Assembly (NCBI GenBank): GCA_947561585.1
Contig: CANNZV010001159.1
Coordinates: forward strand, 62,001 to 126,000
Origin: Caprella mutica
Taxonomy: Eukaryota > Arthropoda > Malacostraca > Amphipoda > Caprellidae
Direction of reading: 5' to 3'
Length of the DNA stretch: 64,000 bases
This document shows positions 32,116 through 43,080 of the stretch, piece by piece; position 1 is the stretch's first letter; the number at the start of each line of letters is the position of its first letter. The notes below the pieces were generated by a model. The model was not told the origin of the DNA. It was given only the letters and a program-made list of their open reading frames with translations, and searched no databases. Made by a program: the position numbers and the translations under genes.

Positions 32116-32523
32116 TGTGATATTGGCCTTTCGGTCATATCTTTTATCTATGTATTTACTAGAGTACTGTTCTACTTAGTACTTGAACGTGAATAGCCTA
32201 GTCTTATTCTATTTACTCAATTCTTGTATTGGTATTAGGTTCTATACCCAAATACTCGCTCACTATACTATTATCTATGGATCTTTTCTTTTCTCTTAGA
32301 TCTCTATCATAATAAATTAAATATCAAAGGGTAATAGTTACTCAGAATATAGTTTCTACTTACTATACTTCAAACACCCTATACTGAACAGTGCATGGTT
32401 AACAACGTTAGCTGAGAGTGAATTGGTAAGATGTTTACCTCAAGACTATATGTGGCTGACTGAGGAAACATATTCAGACCCCAATGATCTATAGGTGAGG
32501 ACTGATGCGAAGCGTTCATCACA
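32116..32523 (-). repeat. 3' LTR of LARD-like element
   Basis: Matches 46902-47306 with few differences. The plus-strand start is TGTGATATTGGCCTTTCGG. It lies next to a C-run (32526-32539) that is the polypurine tract on the minus strand. Confidence 0.8.
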
Positions 32524-33059
32524 TCACCCCCCCCCCCCTCAACATCACTAAGTTCTGAAGCTTTCTCAATATTAAATTATCAGCGATGAAAATCCAAAAT
32601 ATAAATTTTATTCTAATAAAAATCTATTTAAATTATTGGTAACTTACTTATTTGTTACACCTTGTGTTTAAATGAAATTTTAAACTCTCATGGTGTATCA
32701 TATTACAAATATCCTTCATCTTTCCCCCCTTCTTTCAGTTTATGAAGCTGATAGTATGTTTGGAAACTTCAGACACCTGTAATCATGGTATACTTTTTCT
32801 AAATTATAAAAACAATCAGTTAACTGTGATCAAAAAATTTTTTTACTAAATTTTTTTTTAAATGCATTAAAATTAAAAAAATAATTTTTTTAAATTTATT
32901 TTACTGAGTAAAAATTCGTTTTGTTATTTTATTTCATTAACTAATAAAAATGATCAATCCTTTTTTATTTATTTTCAATATCCTGTGCGTAACAATAAAT
33001 TTTTAAACATTTTATTACTCGCTGTGTGATAGATCGTGCTTATGAAATACTAAAAATTT

Positions 33060-33160
33060 ATTCCATCAAAGTTCTTGAAAAAGAAGTGTGTTGGCATAAA
33101 TTTGATCTATTCAAATTTTGTCATTAAAAATCTTCAAAAAGAAATGTGTTGACATAATCT
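33060..33160. repeat. Tandem AAAAAGAAATGTGTTGA units, left part
   Basis: Two units of about 80 bp sharing TTCAAAAAGAAATGTGTTGA. Two further units occur at 35025-35135. The LINE and the TTAA MITE lie between, so they probably split one tandem array. Confidence 0.65.
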
Positions 33161-34340
33161 TGGGCCTCTATTCTTCTTGTTATACGAGAACGAATTGCCA
33201 GACCTTGATAATACCGTTAATTTTACCTTGTTTGCTGACGACACGACGGTAGTTTGTTCAAATTCTAGTTATACTGAGTTAATGTCTGAAGAAAGAACTT
33301 TACTTGCGAATCTGTATAATTGGACAATTAATAATCGCCTTTCTTTTAATTCCAAAAAAACCACTTGCCTCCTTATTACTAACCGGACTCACGATATTGA
33401 AATCCCATCTGTACTAAATGTTAACTGTAATCAAGTTCCTTATGACGAATGTATTAAATTTTTGGGTGTTACCGTTTACCGTAATCAGTCATTTTCTAAT
33501 TACATAGATTCAATTTGTATGAGATTGTCAAAAACTGTTGGTATATTTTATAAAATTTATAGGGATGTTCCTCAATATACTCTGGTAAATCTCTATTATA
33601 GCTTAGTCTATCCTCACCTAATTTATGGTGTATTGTTATGGGGTGATTCTGCTGGTATTAATTTGAACCCTATAATTATGCTTCAGAAAAAGATTGTTAG
33701 ACTGATTACTTGTTCCTCTTATCTTGAACATACTATGCCATTGTTTCATAAAACTAAGATACTCAACATAAGAGATATTTATAACTATGTTTTGGGTGTT
33801 TATATGTTTAGTAGGAGAACTTTACTTGAATACCCTGTGCACAATTATAATACTAGAAATAGAAATGTTGCTATATCTTCTTTCCAAAGACTAGTATTAA
33901 GTGAAAGATCAATATCTTGTAGTGGCCCAAAATTGTGGAATTCTCTTCCTGAAGAAATTCCATTTCGTTAGTCAGTTTCAAGAAGAATCTTAAACTATAT
34001 TTTGTGGAAAAATACTCGGGTCGTGAGTGAATATTACTTGACTCAGTTTGTAAAATGGATTGGATTCTATTTTTGATATTGTGTGTACTTAAAATGAATA
34101 ACCGAGATTAGGTAAACTATTTGATTGACAACTCTAATAATTTATATTGTTTTATCTATGATGTAAATAAAATGTTTTTTTTATTTGCCCGAAAAGATAA
34201 TTTTATCTTATAAAAGGGCTTGAATATATCTCTATCAATAAATGTGAACGATTTGAAATAGGGAACCACAGTTGACCGGCTGTGCTTCCTAGATGTACGG
34301 TCAATTTTATTCAATAAAGATATTCTATTCTATTCTGTAA
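33156..34340 (+). pseudogene. 5'-truncated non-LTR retrotransposon (CR1/Jockey-group RT)
   Basis: An open frame to 33971 starts inside the reverse transcriptase, just before LGPLFFLLY, and lacks its own ATG. It contains the catalytic motif FADDTTVV, then the thumb region (NRLSFNSKKTT, KFLGVTVY, YPHLIYGVLLWG) and a C-terminal SGPKLWNSLPEE motif typical of CR1- and Jockey-group LINEs. The reading frame breaks at 33971, just before the natural end. The 3' end is marked by AATAAA and short TATTC repeats (34317-34340). 5' truncation is usual for incomplete target-primed reverse transcription. Confidence 0.8.
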
Positions 34341-34384
34341 TTTATTTTTATTTCTGTTCAGTGAAATATTAAAATTAATCTTAA

Positions 34385-34965
34385 AGGTCCTCTCCAGGCT
34401 CCGGGAAAAATATGAGTTTATCACATAATATTATAGAACTAAGGTCTACGATCATTATTCCGCAAACCGCATACAATTCGGTTCAGCATATATTTTATTA
34501 TTTGCTTTTAAAGTTTTTTAATACTATGTGAGCAACAATCGAGCGACTCTCCAATTTGACGCTGAGAAAGAAGATTGTACACTCTTTGTTTAGATTTCAA
34601 ATTTTGATTTTTAAACAAACAATGCGTTTTTGGTCTTCTTTTAAGATATTAATTGTTTCTAAAACTATATAAACGTTTCTATTATAAGTTTATCCAAATT
34701 TCAACCTTTAAACGAATAATAAATAGATTTATTAAACCAAATACCTAGTTGACAATCAAAACAAATGGTGTATATTCTTCTTCTTCAGACTGAAAATTAG
34801 AAAGTCGGAAGTAAAGTAGGTTTTGTAGAGTTTGGATTATAAAAATCTTTAAAAGCATATAAAATTAAAAATATGCTATCAAATTTTATGGGGTTTGCAA
34901 TAAAATGATAAGAAACATTAGCCCCGTTGATTTAAACAATAAAAAAATTTGCTTGGAGGGGACCT
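34385..34965. mobile_element. piggyBac-like TTAA MITE, uninterrupted copy
   Basis: A 581-bp family member with TTAA at 34381-34384 and 34966-34969; ends AGGTCCTCTCCAGGC and inverted AGGTCCCCTCCAAGC. It keeps the empty TTAA site (near 34731) that is occupied in the 24193 copy. Confidence 0.85.
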
Positions 34966-35689
34966 TTAAATTTAACAGTTCAACATATATAATAAATTTC
35001 ACTTAAAAAATTTAAATGATATCATCAAAGATTTTCAAAAAGAAATGTGATGATATGATATTTTTAGTTTGTAAATCTTATCCCTGTTACATCATCATAA
35101 ATCTTAAAAAAGAAATGTGTTGATATAAATTTGAGATTCTTGTTCTCGGTTTCATTTCATTCTAAAAATTTATTCTTAATTTTAATCCTTTAACGCATAC
35201 AATCATGCTCACTTAAACCAATTCATTAAAAAAATTATATGATTTCACATACATAAAACAAACTACATTGTTTGTTAACTTGTTCATTAAAAGAATTTAA
35301 AAAAATTATTTTTCGTTTACTTTATCACGTTAGCTTTTATAAATGATTTTTTTACTTCAAAAAAAATTTCTTAATAATTTTCATTTACAAATTCTGATGT
35401 GTTCTGACATGAATTCATTTTTTTTATTGTTGAATGCATGTCAAGCATTCAATACATGCATCTCGTTGACTGAATTTTGGTGGTGCTGGCATGTAGAGGG
35501 CGCTCTCCGCTCACCTTGGTCAGTATTTTTCGGTTACAAAAGATTTTACTCTTTATCGCTTGCCAGACGGTTGCGCATTTCAGTTGTTATATGTACATCG
35601 TGCGTTAGGGTTGGAGGTGTCATTACTGGGAAGTGAGGAGTGCCGGCTTTGAAAGTTTGCAAGTGGCTGTAATTGTTTAAACGTGAGTC

Positions 35690-36422
35690 TGTCTATTTCC
35701 GCGTGAGTCTGTCTGTTTCCCCGTGAGTCTGTTTGTTTCCGCGTGAGTCTGTTTGTTTCCGCGTGAGTTTGTTTGTTTCCGCGTGAGTTTGTTTGTTTCC
35801 GCGTGAGTTTGTTTGTTTCCGCGTGAGTTTGTTTGTTTCCGCGTGAGTTTGTTTGTTTCCGCGTGAGTTTGTTTGTTTCCGCGTGAGTCTGTTTGTTTCC
35901 GCGTGAGTCTGTTTGTTTCCGCGTGAGTCTGTTTGTTTCCGCGTGAGTCTGTTTGTTTCCGCGTGAGTCTGTTTGTTTCCGAATGAATCTGTGTCCGAAT
36001 GAATCTGTGTCCGAATGAATCTGTGTCCGAATGAATCTGTGTCCGAATGAATCTGTGTCCGAATGAATCTGTGTCCGAATGAATCTGTGTCCGAATGAAT
36101 CTGTGTCCGAATGAATCTGTGTCCGAATGAATCTGTGTCCGAATGAATCTGTGTCCGAATGAATCTGTGTCCGAATGAATCTGTGTCCGAATGAATCTGT
36201 GTCCGAATGAATCTGTGTCCGAATGAGTCTGTGTCTGTTTATAGTCTGTGTCTGTTTATAGTCTGTGTCTGTTTATAGTCTGTGTCTGTTTATAGTCTGT
36301 GTCTGTTTATAGTCTGTGTCTGTTTATAGTCTGTGTCTGTTTATAGTCTGTGTCTGTTTATAGTCTGTGTCTGTTTATAGTCTGTGTCTGTCTTTGGTCT
36401 GTGTCTGTCTTTGGTCTGTGTC
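35690..36422 (+). repeat. Three consecutive tandem arrays in the LTR
   Basis: A 20-bp unit (GCGTGAGTCTGTTTGTTTCC, about 15 copies) is followed by a 16-bp unit (GAATGAATCTGTGTCC, about 15 copies) and a 17-bp unit (TCTGTGTCTGTTTATAG, about 9 copies, last ones ending CTTTGG). The three unit types share a TCTGT core, so each array seems to be derived from its neighbour. The 3' LTR (44261-44600) has the same order with fewer copies. Confidence 0.92.
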
Positions 36423-37316
36423 TGTTGTAAGATTTTTCCAATGTGTTTCTCTAGTCTTAGAAAGTGTTTTATTATATCCACTTCTAAGCTACACACTTAT
36501 CTTACTTAATTATTACTTATCTAGATATAGCCTATCCTCTTATTTTCTTCTTTTCCAGTTCTAATTAATACATAAATAAATGATGAATTAATAAATGTGG
36601 CAATCAAACAAGAGTTATTTTTTATCCATTTATTCCTATTGTACTCAGCTTATGTCTTGAGTAAGATTGGTCCGTAGTTTTGGTTCGAGTAGTTCTCGAG
36701 TGAGGTATCGCTGCAGTGATAATCTTTGGTACTTCCTTCGTGCGTAACAATCTGTTATCGCTATGTAGCCAAGATTGGTGTTTGCTGTGTCCGTATGCTA
36801 GGGCTGGAAATTGGAAAAAAAGTATCCGTAGATTTGTGAGTTTTCCGTAGGTTAAGTCGTGTTTCCGTAGACCAGAATGTGCTGGTCTCTCTAGACTAGC
36901 GTAGACTTGGAATTGACTGTCTCCGTAGACTGGGAATGACTGTCTCCGTAGACTGGGAATGACTGTCTCCGTAGACTGGGAATGACTGTCTCCGTAGACT
37001 GGCTATGCGTCTCCCTAGACTGGCTCCACTAGCACTGTATCGGCACTCTTCACTCTGTTGTATCAGACTCGTTAATGTCGTTTAACCGGTAATAATTATC
37101 CTTACAATCGTGGGCGGAAACTAAACAAAGAGTAGCTAGGCCTAATTGTATTTAGCGCGTATGTTTCTAGAAGGAAACTAGAGTGTTGCCATAAGTTTAG
37201 AAATACCTTTGAATTCAATTGCGTTGTATTTTAATCAGCGAATTACTGTAGTGGTTGTAATTGATTATTAATAATTAGTTGTCGTTGATTAATTATGCAA
37301 TAATCGGGTTGCAACA
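36423..37316 (+). mobile_element. Probable solo LTR (copia-type) inside the BEL LTR array
   Basis: 894 bp starting TGTTGTAAG and ending GGTTGCAACA, absent from the 3' LTR of the host element. The flanking 5-mers GTGTC and CTGTC agree at 4 of 5 bases. It contains AATAAA motifs (near 36573) and four 21-bp repeats (CCGTAGACTGGGAATGACTG, about 36928-37000). Its last ~288 bp match 838-1108, while the upstream parts differ. Confidence 0.62.
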
Positions 37317-37959
37317 CTGTCTTTGGTCTGTGTCTGTCTTTGAGCGAACTTATCTTTTATATATTCCAGATACATTAGAGTACTCACTGATTGTTCGTTT
37401 ATAGATGATTATTGGTTTATATTAGTACAAGATCTCGGGGCTGTGTGGAGCATTAGTGGGGGAAAGCGTTAATACTTGGTAAGTAGACAAGTATAGGAGG
37501 GTAGGGTGATTACATCATATTCGTTAGTCTAAGCTTGCTCTTCTGATTTAATATTGTGGAGGGTGTAAATTGTTACCTGTGCTGTATTTGCAGTCACAAC
37601 TCTGGGGTACTATTTACTTCAATAAATGTCATTCCTATATAATCATCAAGTGTAAATAAATTTAAATACCTACTGATTCACTAAGGAGAATTGTGCGATG
37701 TATAGATTTATTTTAATCATTGTCAAGTTTTAGCATTCCAACTTAAGATGTTTATAGAGTTTAACTTTTTTTTATTTTATTTTGCAGCACCACATGATCT
37801 GCAACTTGTAAAAGTCAGGAATACAGTGCGTTTCAAGATATCGTTGTGTTTTTCTTTGCCACCAAAACCCCTAGCTCCCAGAAGTCAAACTTCGCCCCGA
37901 GCTTTTAGCTAACAGTGCAAGTATCGTTCTACCTAACTTCAGTGGGGTTGACAGTTGTT

Positions 37960-38890
37960 TATAATTGAATCGCCTCTGCCTACGATCTGAATCGCCCCTT
38001 CCTTCGATTTGAATTGCCCCTACCTACGATTTGAATCGCCCCTGCCTACGATTTAAGTTGCCACTGCTTGAGATAAAAAACGCCACTGCCTGAGATAAAA
38101 AACGCCACTGCCTGAGATAAAAAACGCCACTGCCTGAGATAAAAAACGCCACTGCCTGAGATAAAAAACGCCACTGCCTGAGATAAAAAACGCCACTGCC
38201 TGAGATAAAAAACGCCACTGCCTGAGATAAAAAACGCCACTGCCTGAGATAAAAAACGCCACTGCCTGAGATAAAAAACGCCACTGCCTACGATTTAAAT
38301 CGCCACTGCCTACGATTTAAATCGCCACTGCCTACGATTTAAATCGCCACTGCCTACGATTTAAATCGCCACTGCCTACGATTTGAATCGCCACTGCTTA
38401 CGATTTGAATCGCCACTGCTTACGATTTGAATCGCCTCTGCTTACGATTTGAATCGCCTCTGCTTACGATTTGAATCGCCCCCTGCCTACGATTTGAATC
38501 GCCCCCTGCCTACGATTTGAATCGCCCCCTGCCTACGATTTGAATCGCCCCCTGCCTACGATTTGAATCGCCCCCTGCCTATGATTTTAATCGCCCCCTG
38601 CCTATGATTTTAATCGCCCCCTGCCTATGATTTTAATCGCCCCCTGCCTATGATTTTAATCGCCCCCTGCCTATGATTTTAATCGCCCCCTGCCTATGAT
38701 TTTAATCGCCCCCTGCCTATGATTTTAATCGCCCCCTGCCTATGATTTTAATCGCCCCCTGCCTATGATTTTAATCGCCCCCTGCCTATGATTTTAATCG
38801 CCCCCTGCCTATGATTTTAATCGCCCCCTGCCTACGATTTTAATCGCCCCCTGCCTACGATTGGATCCTATCTACGATTTGAGTCGCCCT
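37960..38890 (+). repeat. 22/23-bp minisatellite in the element leader
   Basis: About 40 units in successive homogenised blocks: CGCCACTGCCTGAGATAAAA-type, CGCCACTGCCTACGATTTAA-type, and the 23-bp CGCCCCCTGCCTATGATTTT-type. It lies between the 5' LTR and gag, so it is a transcribed leader. Minus-strand open frames across it are repeat artefacts. Confidence 0.92.
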
Positions 38891-39179
38891 CTCTTTACTG
38901 TTGCGTCAGGAGTGTTCTGGGGTGAACTGTCTTATTCATCATCCTGGGAGGCCGGATTCTGCTGCTTCTGCACTACAAAATAGATGAGTACCCCTTTTTG
39001 TGACTGATTAAGTTAGGGCACAGTTTAAGCTCATTCAATTACACCCCTCCATGGTTTATCTTAATTGAGAATTCATATTTGTGTGTAGGACTTAGTGATC
39101 TCATTTCGTTTAAGTTGATAGGTATAGGTTGCCTTTGAATTTTGGGAGACTTTATTGTTATTTAGTTTACGGGATCAAT

Positions 39180-40646
39180 ATGGAAAAGTTGACTATTCTT
39201 GGATTGAAGAGGGTGCTAGATTATTTAGGTGAGGCAACCTCTGGCGGTAAGAATGATTTACTGTGCCGATTGCACAAATCTCTCTCGAATAGAGATACTA
39301 CTTGGGAGGACCTGGAGCAGGAGATGACTGCGGGTGGTGGTGTAGGTGCGAGTGGTGGTGTAGGTGCGAGTGGTGGTGTAGGTGCGAGTGGTGGTGTAGG
39401 TGCGAGTGGTGGTGTAGGTGCGAGTGGTGGTGTAGGTGCGAGTGGTGGTGTAGGTGCGAGTGGTGGTGTAGGTGCGAGTGGTGGTGTAGGTGCGAGTGGT
39501 GGTGTAGGTGCGAGTGGTGGTGTAGGTGCGAGTGGTGGTGTAGGTGCGAGTGGTGGTGTAGGTGCGAGTGGTGGTGTAGGTGCGAGTGGTGGTGTAGGTG
39601 CGAGTGGTGGTGTAGGTGCGAGTGGTGGTGTAGGTGCGAGTGGTGGTGTAGGTGCGAGTGGTGGTGTAGGTGCGAGTGGTGGTGTAGGTGCGAGTGGTGG
39701 TGTAGGTGCGAGTGGTGGTGTAGGTGCGAGTGGTGGTGTAGGTGCGAGTGGTGGTGTAGGTGCGAGTGGTGGTGTAGGTGCGAGTGGTGGTGTAGGTGCG
39801 AGTGGTGGTGTAGGTGCGAGTGGTGGTGTAGGTGCGAGTGGTGGTGTAGGTGCGAGTGGTGGTGTAGGTGCGAGTGGTGGTGTAGGTGCGAGTGGTGGTG
39901 TAGGTGCGAGTGGTGGTGTAGGTGCGAGTGGTGGTGTAGGTGCGAGTGGTGGTGTAGGTGCGAGTGGTGGTGAAGGTGCGAGTGGTGGTGAAGGTGCGAG
40001 TGGTGGTGAAGGTGCGAGTGGTGGTGAAGGTGCGAGTGGTGGTGAAGGTGCGAGTGGTGGTGAAGGTGCGAGTGGTGGTGAAGGTGCGAGTGGTGGTGAA
40101 GGTGCGAGTGGTGGTGAAGGTGCGAGTGGTGGTGAAGGTGCGAGTGGTGGTGTAGGTGCGAGTGGTGGTGTAGGTGCGAGTGGTGGTGTAGGTGCGAGTG
40201 GTGGTGTAGGTGCGAGTGGTGGTGTAGGTGCGAGTGGTGGTGTAGGTGCGAGTGGTGGTGTAGGTGCGAGTGGTGGTGTAGGTGCGAGTGGTGGTGTAGG
40301 TGCGAGTGGTGGTGTAGGTGCGAGTGGTGGTGTAGGTGCGAGTGGTGGTGTAGGTGCGAGTGGTTCTCACTGGAATGATCAGGGTCGTAGCCGAATATTC
40401 ATGGGGGAAGCGAGACGCATGGATTGCGGAAGCCTAGTGGATTCCGTCGGACCAGAGGACAGCATATATCAAGTTGAATGTTTGAGAGCTGATGTGGGTG
40501 GTTTAACTAGTAAGAGGAGAATTCGTGGGAGATCTCGCTCCAATGTATCGCGAGCAACTGGAGTGTGGAACGTGCTCGAGAAATCGCCGTGGAGCGAGCT
40601 AAGGAAGAAGTGCGCATTGCTAACTTTGAACACATTGACACGATAA
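39180..40646 (+). pseudogene. BEL/Pao 2 Gag N-terminus: SAP-like domain plus 57-unit hexapeptide repeat
   Basis: Starts at the first ATG (39180). Residues about 3-35 (LTILGLKRVLDYLG, then GGKNDLLCRL) fit the SAP helix-extended-helix pattern, a DNA-binding motif. After about 50 residues comes a perfect-length array of 57 copies of an 18-bp unit (39336-40361), read in frame as VGASGG; units 36-45 read EGASGG as one block. A short basic tail follows, and the frame ends at 40646, overlapping the next Gag segment in another frame. A 1-nt frameshift near 40550 probably separates two parts of one Gag. The low-complexity Gly/Ser stretch could be a flexible linker if expressed. Confidence 0.75.
39336..40361 (+). 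repeat. 18-bp coding tandem array, exactly 57 units
   Basis: 1026 bp of GGTGGTGTAGGTGCGAGT. Only one variant occurs (gtgtag to gtgaag), in ten consecutive units (about 39966-40145). The other frames and the minus strand are also open, which is forced by the repeat. Confidence 0.95.
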
Positions 40647-41701
40647 GGAGAGAGAATGAGCGAAAACTCTTAGAAAATGAAAAATCGCGGATTGATGACG
40701 AGATGCGGCGGAGAATGGAGCAAATGGAAATGGAGGCACATATAGAGAGGCTAAAGAAGGAAGGTGAGCAGAGGGCTCGGTTAGCAGAGGAAAACATGTG
40801 TAATAAATATGCGATGATGGATTCAGGAGCCTCACAAAATGGAGGTTTACGGCTTCAAGGAGTTATCGGAGTCGGGACTTCTGAAATAAAGAATCCAATT
40901 GATGTACGACGTAATAAAACTGGAGTACTCAACTCCGTTGGGAGATTGGTACCTGAACCTGTTGCTCACAATAGAGAAATTAATAGCGAGTGCTGTAGCC
41001 AGGATAGGAATGCTACTCTTCCCAACGACTCTCAGCTGATTCATGAATTAACTGCAAGCAACCTAAGGATGTGCATGCCTAAACGTGAAATTCAGATGTT
41101 TGGAGGTGAACCAGAGAAGTACATCACGTTCAAACAATCCATGGGATCCATTCTTAGGTCTAAAACGTTAGATGCCAGTGTGAAACTGGATTATCTATAC
41201 CAGTATACGAAGGGAGAGTCAAGAGAACTAGTTCATGCTGCACTATACATGAATCCTGAGAAAGGATTCAAAGAAACTATGAAATGTTTTGATCAGAAAT
41301 ATGGAGCCCCTGAACTTGTGGCTGCGGCTTACATGGAAAGACTATTTGCTAGAGGTAACTTGATGCGTGACGACGTGGAAGGACTAAAGTCCTATGCCAT
41401 TACCCTGAGGCTAATAAAGAACGTTGTCGCTCAAATTCCTTACGGCAAAACTGAGCTTGAGCATCCAAAGACCATACGTTCTCTTGTGTCAAAACTTCCT
41501 TATACTATGCAGGAGAGGTGGAGGGCAATTGTGCATAGGAAGAGGAAAGAAAATGGAGAATCTGTTACATACGAAGACCTGATGGATTTTGTGGATGAAG
41601 ATGTTCGTGTGGCTTCAGATCCGGTCTTTGGCAAGGTAGCAATGGAGAATGAAATACTCAGCAAAAATACTGGTACCTTTATGGAGCTCGCCCAAAGATA
41701 A
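40565..41701 (+). pseudogene. BEL/Pao 2 Gag middle: coiled coil and DUF1759
   Basis: The first ~80 residues are a charged, heptad-like helix rich in Glu, Arg and Lys (RRENERKLLENEKSRIDDE), a likely coiled coil. From about residue 170 the sequence matches the DUF1759 Gag-like domain (MPKREIQMFGGEPEKYITF, KGESRELV, LMRDDVEGLKSYA). It ends with TAA at 41699-41701, after which Gag continues in another frame, so the locus is broken. Confidence 0.82.
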
Positions 41702-41709
41702 GAGCAACC

Positions 41710-42237
41710 GTGAACGCAGTTACATGTGAGGATCCCATCATTAAAGAAGACAATCCGATGGTCTCGTCCACGCGTGGAACTGGGAAATCTGTTACATCAG
41801 AAAGATTAGAACCGCTTCTTCAGTGTGCGCTGTGTGAGGGGTCGCATACCATTGACTCTTGCCGTGAATTTCAGAGATTGGGTGTTGAACAGCGTATGAG
41901 CTGTGCTAAAAACGAAAAACTCTGCTTTCTGTGTTTAAATGAAGGTCACATGGCTAGAAACTGTACGGATCCGCGGGTTTGCACAAAGTGTGGAAGGTGG
42001 CATCATGTTTTACTGCATGGGGATCAAAGACTAGGGGCATCGATATCTGGGAGAGAACAGGACTTTCATGATAAGCAATTAGGGGCTCGTGGTCTTGCTA
42101 ATGGGGAGTTAAATTCACAAGGAAAACCGTACTACTTTGCTGCAAGTGGAGAAGCTCAACGTAACTCTCAACGCCCCCAAAAGAATCAATATAGTGGAGC
42201 AAACTCTGGAGCTACTGTTGGGGGAGTATCAGCGTAG
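41710..42237 (+). pseudogene. BEL/Pao 2 Gag zinc-knuckle segment
   Basis: Contains the Cys/His arrangement of BEL/Pao nucleocapsid: CALCEGSHTIDSC, CFLCLNEGHMARNC and CTKCGRWHHVLLH. It ends at TAG (42235-42237) in the same frame as the protease segment that starts at 42250. Confidence 0.85.
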
Positions 42238-42249
42238 GGTGAGTTAGTC

Positions 42250-43065
42250 ATGGGAAGCGTCTCTGTTTTGCCTGTCATCGTGAAGGGACGCGACTCCGTA
42301 GAGGGACGTACTTCGGCCTTTCTTGATAGTGGTTGTGCAGTTTCTTTCTGTTCCCGTGGATTGATCGAAAAACTAAAGCTGACCGTGCATCGACTACCAG
42401 AAGTCCAATTATGCACGGAAACGGTGCACTCGCAGAGAAACAGAAAGTTAAGACTTATCACTGGACTGCTCTTGAGGGGTGAGCACGAGAACACTTGGGT
42501 GACGCTCCCACCAGTTTACTTGTTGGATAGGATACCAGTAGGGAAGGAAGATGCCATGGATGCAGAGGTGATCGGGAGATGGGATCATCTTTCAGACCTG
42601 CAGATAGGGAATATTACAAAAGTGGAACGGATGCTTGGGACAAATGCTCTGGAAGCGTTAGAGCCTTTAGAGATCAGAGCCTCTCCGACCGAAGGTAGTC
42701 CTTACGCTATAAGGACTAGGTTGGGGTGGACGGTACATGGCCTTTTTGGGAAACAAGGTGTGAAGTCTGTTCCCGTTCATAGGGTGCGTTGTCATGAAGG
42801 CGAGGTATGGAAACTGATAGAGAACGCCTTTTCGAAAGGCTTCGAAGGTTTGGACGATGATAAGAATGGACTCTCCGTTGAGGACGAAAAGTGGATACAA
42901 ATCGTGGAGGGTTGTTGTAAAAGGGTTAAAGGCCGTTACGAAATTCTTTTACCTCTCCGCGGAGAGCGGACAGGGGGATCAAACGGCCGGGGAGTCGCTC
43001 TAAGTCGCGCCCTTGGTCTTCGGAGAAAATTAATGGGTAATCCAGAAGAAAGAAAAGCGTATTAA
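42250..43065 (+). pseudogene. BEL/Pao 2 protease (DUF1758) and start of RT
   Basis: The aspartic protease motif FLDSGCAVSFCS (DSG) lies near residue 26, with the DUF1758 continuation RTRLGWTVHGLFG. The C-terminal part leads into the RT N-terminus. A TAA (43063-43065) separates it from the RT core, which resumes in the same frame at 43081. Unlike BEL/Pao element 1 (DEQSN), this protease has the usual DSG motif. Confidence 0.82.
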
Positions 43066-43080
43066 GATTGCATAAATATT

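Larger units (their letters stand above)
35428..37913 (+). repeat. 5' LTR of BEL/Pao element 2 (about 2.5 kb)
   Basis: The shared 3' section (about 37320-37913) matches 44598-45175 closely. Upstream come three tandem arrays and an inserted solo LTR. A TCAGT initiator-like site at about 35520 lies in the non-repetitive 5' part. The start rests on TG...CA ends and the TTTAT duplication, because the 3' LTR lacks this part. Confidence 0.7.

Noticed and set aside
32116..32523. Two independent solo LTRs at 32116 and 46902
   Set aside because: Neither has its own flanking duplication, whereas the outer flanks of the pair match (ATTC) and the PBS and purine tract lie on the inner sides, so they belong to one element.
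35690..36422. Possible CRISPR-like array
   Set aside because: The units are contiguous with no spacers and lie in a eukaryotic LTR; there are no cas genes.
38024..38284. Minus-strand ORFs reading FLSQAVAFF-type repeats
   Set aside because: Artefact of the 22-bp minisatellite; three frames give the same peptide.
39258..40370. Minus-strand 370-codon ORF of TRTYTT-type repeats and a plus-strand Cys/Trp-rich ORF over the same array
   Set aside because: They are other-frame readings of the 18-bp array. The real frame continues from a unique N-terminus with an ATG and a SAP-like motif.
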